From Coriaria nepalensis (Eukaryota; Streptophyta; Magnoliopsida; Cucurbitales; Coriariaceae): a stretch of DNA of 64,000 nt. The position numbers and the translations under genes were made by a program. The DNA is taken from assembly GCA_027186245.1 (NCBI GenBank), contig CP114492.1:2549501-2613500 (forward strand). The letters are read 5' to 3'. Of this stretch, positions 49,635 to 64,000 are shown in pieces. The number at the start of each line of letters is the position of its first letter. The stretch's first letter is position 1. Under the pieces are notes generated by a model. That model saw only the letters and a program-made list of their open reading frames with translations, was not told the DNA's origin and searched no databases.

Positions 49635-51887
49635 TAGGGGTGAGCAAAAAAAAACACTGCACTGTCAGTTTTTATGTTAAAAAATTTAGTTTCGGTTCGT
49701 TAACTGACCGAAACATGTTCAGTGAAATTGGTTTTCAATTTTCCGATGGGTTTCGGAAAACTAACCGAAAGCCGAAAATCTATTATTTATTTATTTTATA
49801 ATTTTTATAATAGAAATCCTAAATTCCTAAGCCCTAACATCGCTGTCTTCTTCAGAAAATTTGCATCTCCAGATTTCCCTCTCAATTGAACGCCACGACC
49901 TGGGATTCTACAAGCCATCACCGCCCAGTGCCCACCACCTATGACTGTAACCCACCACCTCCAGCAATCTTTATCGTCGACGACAACATAAATCCAAATC
50001 CTAACACAACAACACATATTCTCTTATGCTTACTCCTCCCGAGCTGTGAGCCACCATTGCCATGTCACTTTGTGAGCCACCATAGGTCCATAACTATCTT
50101 TTTTTTTCTCTCTTTTTTTTTCTATTTAGCTTCGATTGTGTGTTGAGTTGTGATAGATATTCTATGAAGATCAAGTTCACCCACCACTTGTTCGATGAAT
50201 TGTCTAAATTAGTTTTGTGAGAGAGTAGTTATTTAATATGTGCTAGCAATCTGAGTAACTATTAAAAATTAGTCACATGCCAAACTAGGAGTTGAGGAAG
50301 AAAAAAGAGATTATGAAGAAGCTGAAAAAAGAGCTGAGGGAAAACTGTGAGTGAAAGAAGTTTGATCGTTCAACCTCAACCTACTACATCTACATCAGAT
50401 GGAAGAAAACCATCATGTTTTCCCCCCTTCCTTTCCCCCTTAATAATGTGTAGTATTAGCTAGCAATTCTATATTTTGTGTAGTAATGCATTTTGTCATC
50501 TCTGTTACTCACTTCAGAGACCAGCAAGTATGATACTTAACAGGTCAAATCCTTCATCGATCTGTCGAGTATCATACCTTCTAATCTACTTTATGGGTCG
50601 ATGGAGCTTTCGACCAGTCTAGGGGTGATCAAACTTCTACTTCACTTTACTCGATGGGTATCATAATTTCTACTTTACTAGATGGGTCGATAAGGCCTTT
50701 GACGCGTCAAGTATCATAATTGCTGCCCTATGAAGTGAGTCACAGTGACGATAGGGCTTTCAACCCGTCGAGTAGTATCATAACTTATAATTTACGTGAC
50801 GGGTTGATGGAGCCTTCGACACATCGAGTAGCATAACTTTTAGTTTACTCGACGAGTCGATAGGGCATTCGACCAGTCGAGTAAACTAGCATATGGTATA
50901 TTGATATTAATTATTTTTACAATTAAATGTTGATATTGATTTTTGAATTTGTATAAAGGATTTTCCAACCAAATTTCATCCATCAGAATCGTTGTTATAC
51001 TCAATCCATGGCCATGAAGATACTCATAGAAGTAGTCCTACATCCAAGTCCTATGATTCTTGCAAAGAAGCAAAGGACGATGAGTATAGTATGGAAAACT
51101 AACCAAATTTAGTACAAGTGGTTGTACACTCAGTGACTTCCGAAGTTAGCTTAAGCAGGAGACGGTTAAGGCACTTGTGTGTATGTAGAGTTGGATTACA
51201 TGTTTACAATTCTTTTTAGTTTATGCAGTGGATGCTCTAGAAGACTTTAAGAAAGAGGATGACACATTCTTTTTTATATTTATTATTTTCTTCTTTTATT
51301 TTGTCATATATTATTTTCATTCATATTTATTTGGTCGAATAATTGAAATTTTACAAATTCATTAGCACAATCATCGGGTGCAACATCGTTTAAATGTGTA
51401 GACTTAAAATTTAGAATTTATAAGATGTAGACTTATACTGTTTTGTATAACTTGTATTGTTAGATACATCATTTGGATGATATTGAGTTGATGCCTTCAT
51501 GGATTATGAATTTATAATATTTGAAAGCTTTTTTTGAATCTTTTGATTATGATGTTAATTATTAAGATAAAATGATATTTTTTAGTTATTATAATGTCAA
51601 ATTTTTATCAAATATGATATTAATTGAAAGTAACTTCAAAATAAATTATTAAACAATATATACATTCATTAATTACATATATCATGATATAATATTATAG
51701 ATAAGGGGAAAAAATGATGAAAAATTAAAAAACCGAACAAGTTTCGATCAAAACCAACTGGTCTAAATACTGGTTCAATTACAGTCAATTTTTTGGTAAA
51801 ATCGATGAAAAACCAATTCGGTCGTATCTTCAATTTCAGTTGGTTTTAGTTCGGTTTTACCGAAAACCGACCATTTGCTAATCTCTA
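49635..51887. mobile_element. Non-autonomous hAT-like element carrying a minisatellite
   Basis: The left end is TAGGGGTGAGCAAA. The right end read in reverse is TAGAGATTAGCAAA, and both are followed by CGGTT/ACCGAA-rich subterminal sequence. The flanking 8-mers gatgggtg (49627-49634) and aataggtg (51888-51895) agree at 6 of 8 positions, consistent with the 8-bp hAT target duplication. The element is about 2.25 kb with no transposase. An 86-codon His/Pro-rich frame at 49886-50146 looks non-coding. Confidence 0.65.
50520..50890. repeat. TCGA-rich minisatellite inside the hAT-like element
   Basis: About six diverged tandem units of 50-60 bases are built on gagtatcataact, a short AT-rich spacer, tttactcgacgggtcgat and agggccttcgacc. 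Each unit contains the mini-palindrome tcgac...gtcga. A related two-unit block lies in the separate element at 56905-57010. Confidence 0.8.
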
Positions 51888-53470
51888 AATAGGTGTAGAG
51901 CGTGAAGATCTCAAAATCTTCATGAACTGAAAATCAACCCCCCACCCCAGTAGTAGTACACATAATTTTAAAATCCAGCCACCTCAAATTATAGTAATTA
52001 AGAGACTAACCAATTAACCAAATGATAATGCATGCTTAAATCTGTCCCATAATTATAGCTTACAAATTACAAACCTTTGTGTATATATATATATATAGTA
52101 CTAGAGAAAGGGGAAATGGTTATATTAGAAATTAAATTTTGATAGATTATATCATAAAATACTGAAAAACTTAAATAAAAAAACAGCAAGTTCAACTACT
52201 TAAGCAAACCATGCATAATTAATATTTGTGACTGAATATATTTTGAAACTACTACAAAATATTTTTCTTAGCTACTATTTTCAAATACGTACGATATATT
52301 ATCAATCTGTTTTTCATTTATTTATTTTTCATAAATATTGCGTAAATCATTCTGAAAGATATTAATCATATAAAACAATCTTTTGTAATCATAACGGGTA
52401 AAATCAAAACCAAATTAATAACTAAATAAATTAAATTAAATACGACACTATTTTTCTGGCTCAACTATTTTCTTAGCAAGATCTCTAATAACATAAAAGT
52501 TAGAATAGCAAACGACTAGGAATTTTGAAGGGTGAGTTTGCTCGTAAGCGGATCAGATGAACTTTGAAAGTGAATAATATATATATATATATAAGAAATT
52601 TTTTGAAGCTCAACCCAAATGACTGCCTAGATTAGAATTAAATGTAACCTCTAATATATAGACTTCAATTATTGTCTCTTCATCTTTCTAAAGAAGGAAG
52701 CTTTGTAATATTGCATGCTTCATGCTTATATATTATACCTAAACTAAATATCGATCCCATCCATATTTTGGTAGAATTCAAACACATCAAATGATCACCA
52801 TTAATGCTATTCGGTTTAAAACCTAATTCCCTACATGTACATTCTCAATTCATGGAAACAAATAATTAGGCACGATCATGATATGCATGTGCATGTATCC
52901 CTTACGTAAGAAAGTTACTAAAAAGTTTTATTTATTTATTTTTTTTTTAAAATCTCTTATCCTGTATATAAATTATTGAATGAATATATATGATCTATCT
53001 TAATTGAATTATGCCTTTTATTGAAATAAATATTTGAATAAATTATATTTTTTTTAAAAAAATTTAAATTTGAATTAATATTTCAGAAGCGGAATTTTGT
53101 AATGCGTTAAAGAAACAAAAATATAAAGAGACAATGAAAAATAAAAAGTTTAAAGAACCAAAGAAAAACATAAGTTTAGGAACATTTTTGTTGTAGTGGG
53201 ATGTTTATGGAGTACATGTTACAAAGGATCAAAAAAGTTGATTTAAGCTTATCCGATAAATATTATTTTATTTAGAATTATTAATTATTACATTTGTTTG
53301 AATATTAGGTACTTGTCAAATGGAAAAATTGAAAATCTAAACCATTTTTATTTTTGTCTGTATATTTTAAGAAAAATGTTAGAATATATATATATATATA
53401 TATATAATCCACATTAATTAAGTATATATTGCTCTAATTATTTATCTATAGGTCAATCACTAATGATCCT
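51888..53470. other. AT-rich intergenic region upstream of the inhibitor gene
   Basis: Short (TA)n runs occur near 52083-52097, 52580-52592 and 53388-53406. No coding sequence was recognised. The rightmost few hundred bases are presumably the promoter of the inhibitor gene. Confidence 0.5.
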
Positions 53471-53479
53471 TCTGCTCTC

Positions 53480-53487
53480 TATATAAA
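53480..53487 (+). promoter_or_regulatory. TATA box of the inhibitor gene
   Basis: tatataaa lies 109 bases before the ATG at 53596, a normal position for a plant TATA box with a leader of about 80 bases. Confidence 0.7.
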
Positions 53488-53595
53488 CACCGAGATCCTA
53501 TAACCAAAACATCACATAACCAATCAGTATTCCTTTCAATTTCTAAAGCCTCAGAGCATAAGTCATACAAAAACACCCACAAAAGCCTAATTGAA

Positions 53596-54201
53596 ATGAA
53601 GGCTTCTTCTTTCCTTTCAATCTCAATCCTCATTTCCCTCCTTATAATTATTTCCAGCTTCCAACTCAACCATGCTTCCTCCTTGTCAAATCTAATCCGC
53701 CGCTCATGCAAACAAGCTACAAAATCTGATCCCGAAATCCTACACTACGATTTCTGCATTCAAACCCTAGAATCCAACCGGAAAGCCAAAACTGCAACCA
53801 CACTCGATGAGCTTACCCTAGTCTCTATTGAACTTGCCATGTCAAATACAACGAAGATTGTCTCAAACATATCAAACCTCTTGAAAAAAAGCGTGAAGTT
53901 AAAGGGATCAAACAAAGCTAGTATTATCTATCATTACTATTCAAAGGGTTGCTTAGAAGGTTGCTTGGAGCTTTATTCTGATGCCGTAAGTAATTTGAAG
54001 GAGGGTTTGAGTGCGGTTAAGAGTAAGGATTATGATACGGCTAATATTAAACTAAGTGCAGCCATGGATGCACCTATTACTTGTGAAGATGGGTTTAAGG
54101 AGAAGAAGGGTATGGTTTCCCCTTTGACTAAGATGAATGATGTCTTCTTTCAATTTGCTGCTATTTCACTCGCTTTCATCAACATGTGCGGAGGTAATTG
54201 A
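53596..54201 (+). CDS. Invertase/pectin methylesterase inhibitor domain protein
   Basis: A single-exon gene of 201 residues. Residues 1-27 form a signal peptide (hydrophobic run SFLSISILISLLIIISSF), so the protein is secreted or vacuolar. The rest is the four-helix PMEI/C-VIF fold. Cys38 and Cys54 form the first conserved disulfide (RRSCKQAT, YDFCIQTL) and Cys123 with Cys163 the second. Cys119 and Cys198 are extra, as in the group often annotated putative invertase inhibitor (Pla a 1-like). The family binds either acid invertases or pectin methylesterases one to one. Sequence alone does not decide which. A good TATA box and CT-rich leader precede it. Confidence 0.92.
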   Translation: MKASSFLSISILISLLIIISSFQLNHASSLSNLIRRSCKQATKSDPEILHYDFCIQTLESNRKAKTATTLDELTLVSIELAMSNTTKIVSNISNLLKKSVKLKGSNKASIIYHYYSKGCLEGCLELYSDAVSNLKEGLSAVKSKDYDTANIKLSAAMDAPITCEDGFKEKKGMVSPLTKMNDVFFQFAAISLAFINMCGGN

Positions 54202-54880
54202 TTATCACAAAAGAAGAAAGAAGGAGATGAAGAAAGAAGAATGAAGAGAAGGTATTTTTCATATAATTTATATTTGATGAATGTACAATTATGGTTTGTA
54301 TACGACTTATTTATCTCATTCGAAATTATAATTTCGATATTATAATAGAATATTATTTTATTTTGCTTTATTTTTTTTTTTTATATAAAAATAAATTATT
54401 TATGAATTTTTAAGATTTAATAATTAAACTCTTAAAGTTATAAGAGTTATCCGTAAATTTTTTCAAATTTTCTTTAAATTACAAACAAATTCCTCGTTAA
54501 ATGATAACATTAAATTTCACGTTCAACATTTTTTGTGAATGAAAAAACTTATATGAACTTTGATTTATATATATAAAAAAAAAATTACAGATTCACTTAG
54601 GTTCGTTAATATTCACTTCAACAAAACCGCCCTATTGATTAGCCTTATAATAATTTTGAACATTTTGGCACAATCATATTTGGCGTCTTGAAAAAATGTG
54701 ACCTTATTCGTTCAAAATTAATAAAAGGAGGATCAATGTTGATTTTCTTTATTTTTGTGGGGACGGAATATGAATAAATATTTTTAGCTGTGGCAAACAG
54801 TCAAACAGTAATTTTGCCCCGCCCCATTTAGCCGACGAGTCCAAGGAAAAAAAAATAATACCCGAACCAGACGAGAAAGA
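54202..54880. other. Intergenic region between inhibitor gene and RABH1 gene
   Basis: AT-rich; no gene was seen. The right end leads into the RABH1 leader. Confidence 0.5.
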
Positions 54881-55037
54881 CAGAGCTAGAAGAAAGAGTT
54901 TCTCCATAGCCTGGAGGACTTCATCCCCCTCTTAGCTCCCTCACGTATTCCCTCACACCTTTTTCTTCTTCCCTTCGATTCCTCAAGTTTCTGACTCTGC
55001 ACTTCATTTTACGATTAGAAAATCTGAGATCTTGTAA

Positions 55038-59373
<4,336 letters not shown>

Positions 59374-59647
59374 ACCAGATTTGCAATGAAAGTGTTTTTT
59401 AAGGAATCCGGTTCCAATACATCATTTTGTAATTCGTAAAGATTTTATTAGATTTTTTTTCCCTTTGGAACTATATTCATGGTAACTACAATTACTATCT
59501 TTTTACTGCATTTGTTTGAGAAAGTTGACTTGGACAACAACTGTAAGAGGGAGTAGAGCAAGGTTAAAATATTATTTGTGTAATTTGTTTTGCTGCTTAG
59601 ATTTTGTTGGGTCTGTCTAAAAGAAGGAAATATATTGGACTTGAATC

Positions 59648-59653
59648 AATAAA
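59648..59653 (+). terminator. Polyadenylation signal of the RABH1 gene
   Basis: AATAAA lies 275 bases after the stop codon in a T-rich 3' UTR context. Confidence 0.5.
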
Positions 59654-59659
59654 AATTAT

Positions 59660-60225
59660 TTTTATTATTATTATTTCTTTTTTGTTCTTGTCGAAAAATT
59701 TATTTAACCGATGTGGGAAGTTTTTACTTCTCCGGCTTTAGACGGACCTACATGGGCTGTGGGCCGGCCGTTAACAAGCAAACAAAACTAACCGATACAC
59801 AGCCCGCCAAAAAATCCCTAATTTAAAAATTTCAAACCTTGTTCTATAAAGTTGACTCGGGTCCACATCAAGTCAAACCCGATTGACATCAACCCGCAAT
59901 ATAAAACTCCATACAAAGTTGCAAGCTGCGAAACGACCATTCACATCCAACCAACATTTGCTCCAAAAAAAATTTCTGATGCAGTTCATTTTCAAATAAT
60001 AATAATATATTCTTTTTTCCGTTTCTTAGAAAAAAAGAAGGAAGGCGGATAACAACCTGCAGAAAAGGCAAAATAGCTTCCCTACTCTACTACTGCTTCT
60101 TCGTTCTCTTCGCCCTCACTTCCTCCATCCTCGTCCTCTTATTGCGCATTGCATCATCTTCTTCAGTCCATGCGACGGTTACTTTAGTGGAGGAGGAAGC
60201 AGAGGAGAAGGAGGAGGTTTGTGAA
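59660..60225. promoter_or_regulatory. Short intergenic region and leader of the DRP1 gene
   Basis: Only about 570 bases separate the RABH1 poly(A) signal from the DRP1 ATG. The last 150 bases are CT-rich leader-like sequence. No separate gene fits here. An in-frame open stretch extends upstream to 60142 but begins with TTG, not ATG. Confidence 0.5.
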
Positions 60226-63200
60226 ATGTCTACAATGGAGAGCTTGATCGGAGTCGTTAATCGGATACAGAGAGCTTGTATGGTTCTTGGCGATCATGGC
60301 GGTGGTTCTGCATTTCCTACGCTGTGGGAGTCTCTTCCCTCTGTAGCAGTCGTCGGTGGCCAGGTTTTGTTTCGAATTAGTTCCTTTTTTTTTTTTTTTT
60401 TCGTCAGTGGTTTTATGAATCATGATTTTCAGCTGGATGTGGTCGTAGTTGATTTGGTGTGTATGTTTGCGCACGCATTGGTGTTTATGTGTTTTCTTGC
60501 TAATCTGTGGTGTGATTGCTTGGAATTTGAAAATTTTTAGAGTTCTGGTAAGTCGTCCGTGTTGGAGAGCATCGTCGGGCGTGATTTTCTTCCAAGAGGT
60601 TCAGGTAAAGACGAAATAATTTTGTGTCAATGATTTGATATATATATATTTTTTTTCCTATCACTGTTTGGTTACCGAGAAAGTGAACGAAAAGTAAGTT
60701 AAGCAGCTCAAAATTTAGTTGCGGATAAGCTCTGTATTCATTATCTAAGAGAAACTTCTTTAATGTAGCATTTAAAATTTAGACAATTAGTTGGTTTTCA
60801 TCTAATTCAAGTAGAAAGTGTTCTTTACTTTGCTTTCTCATGGTTGTAATGTAATTTCAGGAATTGTGACAAGGAGGCCCTTAGTATTGCAGCTGCACAA
60901 GGTAGAACCAGGAATAAAGGAGTATGCAGAGTTCCTTCACCTGCCTAAGGAAAAATTTACAGATTTCTGTAAGTATTTTTTTTCTTTGGACAACTATCCT
61001 AACTTGGTTGATATAGGAAGATGACATCTACATTTCCTCGGTTATGATATTAATTAGCTAACTTAGTACATTATTCCTACTCTCATAACCTTTATGGCTA
61101 TTTAATTTTATATTAAAATCGTGGCCTTGTCAACATGTTGATCGGAAGGTTTTAATAAAGTAACAAAGTTTTCTATTCATGTTGAAGATAGTCAACTTTC
61201 AGCACATCTTTTTGAAAAAAAAAAAAAAAAATTGGATATTTTAGAATTAAAACATATCACGAAAGGAAATACAGAGTGAGAAGAAATAAGTTATGTAGAT
61301 TATTTTAGCATTTATAGCACACATTAAGAAAGTCGACTAGAATCTGTAGGTATACATACCACAAATTTTCATTCTTATTTCATTTCCACCTTTTAATTTT
61401 ATAAACATTACGCAATTATTCTTTTAATGTGTATAGTGCACACATTTGAAACGATCTAAGAATCAGCAATATTTGAGTGGGTTCTATGACATTTTATTTT
61501 CTTGTGCAGCTATGGTTAGGAAAGAAATTCAAGATGAAACTGATAGAATGACTGGAAATTCAAAACAGATCTCTCCTGTTCCTATTCATCTCAGTATACA
61601 CTCTTCAAATGGTAAAAAGACATAGAATTTGAGTTAGTAGGTTAATTCGTTATTCTTCACATTCCTTTTGGTAGTTACCTGTATTATAATTTACTATTAT
61701 TTTTTTACAGTGGTCAATTTAACATTGATAGATTTGCCTGGTTTAACGAAGGTCGCTGTAGGTATACTTCAACATCCTCTTTTTGCTCCTTTGAAGATAA
61801 ACTAACAATTTATAGTTTGTTTTCTCTGTTATTTAAATTTTAGTTTAAGAATATCCATTGTAACAGAGGGACAGTCAGAAAGCATTGTTGAAGAGATTGA
61901 AACCATGGTTCGTACGTATGTTGCAAAGGTAAATGGAGAATAAATATATATTTTCATATTTAAACAATAAAAAGTAAAATTTAGGCATCATCATGTTATG
62001 GATATCAAAGGTTCTAATCGATGATATCAAGGTAACAGGAATAGTTCGCCGAGCTTCGATGCCTTTTATAAGGAAATTGATAAATTAATTAGAACTTAAA
62101 TTTGTAGTGGAAGATAAAGCTCATACAGTCAATAAGATACATTCCAATCACCTATAACATAACGACAGTTTATCCCTCTCCTACATTCTCCATTTTTTTT
62201 TCTTTTACGAGGTAGAATAATAATCAACTTCAGAACAACTTAAAATGAAAAACAGACAGACGGAGGAAGCATGCTGTTCTTTTCCTGATGTTTTTTTATG
62301 TTAATTAATTTTATGGATGAATATGGTATTTGAATGCGTAGAGAGAGAGCAATATATTCAGTTTTGGTTTCTGTCTCTTAGGTTGAACAGTATTCATGTG
62401 TATAGAGAGAGCAATAGCATCGCGGATGCTTTAGTGAAATTATATTCTTCTAGCTATTTTGATAGGGAGAATGCCCTTCCTCTCTCTGTAAAGTTTGCTT
62501 TACAGAAAGATAGATGCGGTATTCCCTCATTAAGGATGTAAGTCTTTCTTCTTCTAATAATATGGCTCTCTAACTTCATTAAAAAAAAAAAAAATTGGTA
62601 TCTGAATGCAGCCGAACTGCATCATCTTGGCGATAACTCCAGCCAATCAAGATGTAGCAACATCTGATGCAATCAAGCTTGCAAGAGAGGTCGATCCCAC
62701 AAGTATGTTGTCTGCACATTTAATTTCTTTTGTTATGGCTCTTTTCTGCAGCCTTCTTTTCATGCACATGCATTTCTTAATTGCAGTCATTCTTTACCTT
62801 AACATAAAAGCTTGATTCTTCTTTAGGTGAAAGGACATTTGGTGTGTTGACAAAGCTTGATTTGATGGATAAGGGGACAAATGCATTGGACGTAAGGATC
62901 CTATTTTTTCACATGTTCGGCTGTTTATTCTTGAGAACTGATACTTCAGTTCAGATCAGATTATGCTATATGTGCACACTACTAGCTAACACAGTATGAT
63001 GTACCATGAATGTTCACTGAATTTTAATCACAGAACATTCTCACATACTATAATGTGTTAGGTATCAGATTGCAAATTACCGTTTCCAAATTACTTGACT
63101 CCTCTGAGAAACATTGTTCGCAAATGTTACCCTTTTCTTCTTGAATATGCTACAAAGTTACTGAAGAAACAGTGACATTTCAGTACTGTTGATTTGGACT

Positions 63201-64000
63201 ATGATAATTAACCCTAGATGGAAAAATTTTCAAGCTGGACAATTTGTCTCTACTATAAATGTGAAATTATAATTTCAAAGGGTTTCCAAGTATTCTTCCC
63301 CATGTATTATTATGTCGTTAGACTTCTATGGCTTATGATTGTTATCTGATAGTGCCAGTCATAGATAATTTTCAGAAGAACAAAAATGACAGTGCAAGGG
63401 ATGCCTAACAGCTTGTATTCTGAATAATCTCTCTCATGTCTTGTGAGAAAGGAATTTGTTTAGCTTGCTAGAAAATATGTTTCAATTCTATGTCAAATCA
63501 TTTATTTCTGAATTGGCCATTGCATTTAGTGTATTATGGATGGGTGACATTCTATGAACAAAAGGCCATCATCCTTCTCACACTGAAGTCTTGTTCTTTT
63601 AAGGTTCTTGAAGGAAGGTCCTTCCGGCTTCAACACCCATGGGTTGGAATAGTAAACCGTTCCCAGGCTGACATCAATAAAAATGTTGACATGATAGATG
63701 CTCGCCGAAGGGAGCGTGAATTCTTTGCCTCGAGTCCTGATTACAGGCACTTGGCTAGCAAAATGGGTTCAGAGTATCTTGCAAAACTTCTATCCAAGGT
63801 CTTTTACATTTTCCTTTTCTTCTATTTATCCTCACTATAATTAATTCCCATTTATCATGTGATGAAATGTTTTCTACTTGCATATTTTTGTCCAATTAAT
63901 ATGAAATGGACCGTTACTATCTAAATTTGACATGGTTTCAGCATTTAGAGTCTGTGATCAAAGCACACATCCCAGGCATATCATCTTTAGTTAACAAGAA
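60226..64000 (+). CDS. DRP1E: Dynamin-related protein 1 (DRP1), 5' part
   Basis: Ten exons are visible (60226-60363, 60541-60604, 60861-60968, 61510-61611, 61711-61761, 61867-61928, 62612-62702, 62827-62891, 63604-63798, 63942 onward). They encode about 311 residues before the window ends. The protein is a large membrane-remodelling GTPase of the plant-specific DRP1 group, which works in cell-plate formation and endocytosis. Motifs are G1 GGQSSGKSS (44-52), [12 protein letters not shown] with the switch Thr, DLPG (G3), TKLD (G4) and [10 protein letters not shown] (G5 region). The start at 60226 (MSTMESLIG) matches family N-termini and is the first ATG in frame. Closest remembered resemblance is to Arabidopsis DRP1E; the paralogue is less sure than the family. 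Intron 6 carries a retroelement RNase H remnant. The middle, GED and C-terminus lie outside. Confidence 0.93.
62317..62541 (+). pseudogene. LINE-type RNase H (RVT_3) fragment in DRP1 intron 6
   Basis: A 74-codon frame includes [16 protein letters not shown]. That resembles the C-terminal RNase H motif (HVxREaNxxADaLAk) found in plant non-LTR retrotransposon proteins and stand-alone RNase H-like domains. It sits in the DRP1 intron between exons 6 and 7, in the sense orientation. The N-terminal catalytic part is absent. Confidence 0.55.

Noticed and set aside
49886..50146. 86-codon His/Pro-rich frame
   Set aside because: It lies inside a non-autonomous hAT-like element with no domain and ordinary low-complexity composition.
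60142..60540. A longer DRP1 N-terminus or separate 132-codon gene
   Set aside because: The upstream start is TTG rather than ATG, and the right part reads through the intron 1 donor at 60364. The family start is at 60226.

Overview
The window is nuclear DNA of a flowering plant, most likely a eudicot. The evidence is spliced genes with GT-AG introns, AT-rich intergenic DNA, plant-type transposons, and six gene models whose proteins look like plant proteins. I could not name the species. All gene models were built by eye by joining GT-AG exons in frame. They are strong for UPF1, RABH1, DRP1 and the zinc-finger gene, and weaker where noted.

Layout. Positions 1-25290 are a transposon-rich block with no intact host gene recognised. 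It holds a hAT element (2270-5564) with a decayed transposase. Next is a decayed Ty1/copia retrotransposon on the minus strand (about 8113-14230) with both LTRs and its primer-binding site. Then comes a Mutator-like (MULE) region. It has a decayed Ulp1/SENP-like protease gene of the DUF1985 type on the plus strand (about 14990-18202) and a decayed MULE transposase on the minus strand (about 19570-20760). Between these two lies a degenerate telomere-like array bracketed by inverted repeats (18330-19390). A short plastid 23S rDNA insertion sits at 24033-24106.

Positions 25290-46330 are a gene-rich stretch. It contains a small mitochondrial ATP synthase subunit f-like gene (+, CDS 26556-27479), an unnamed gene whose zinc finger has exactly the SHI/LRP1 cysteine spacing (-, CDS 33111-29563, five exons), and a complete 29-exon UPF1 helicase gene (-, CDS 46151-35186, 1269 aa).

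Positions 46330-53470 are again repeats: an LTR remnant and two hAT-like elements, one of which carries a minisatellite. Positions 53470-64000 hold an intronless invertase/pectin methylesterase inhibitor gene (+), a six-exon RAB6/RABH1 GTPase gene (+) with a hAT-type MITE in intron 2, and the 5' half of a dynamin-related DRP1 gene (+) that runs off the right edge.

The host genes do not form a pathway. UPF1 acts in nonsense-mediated mRNA decay, RABH1 in Golgi trafficking, and DRP1 in membrane scission and cell-plate or endocytic traffic. The ATP synthase subunit acts in the mitochondrial inner membrane, and the PMEI-fold protein acts in the apoplast or secretory pathway. The most unusual items are the SHI-type zinc finger outside the SHI family context, the telomere-like array flanked by inverted repeats, the tandemly duplicated exon-intron units in the Ulp1 pseudogene, and a minisatellite shared by two separate hAT-like elements.
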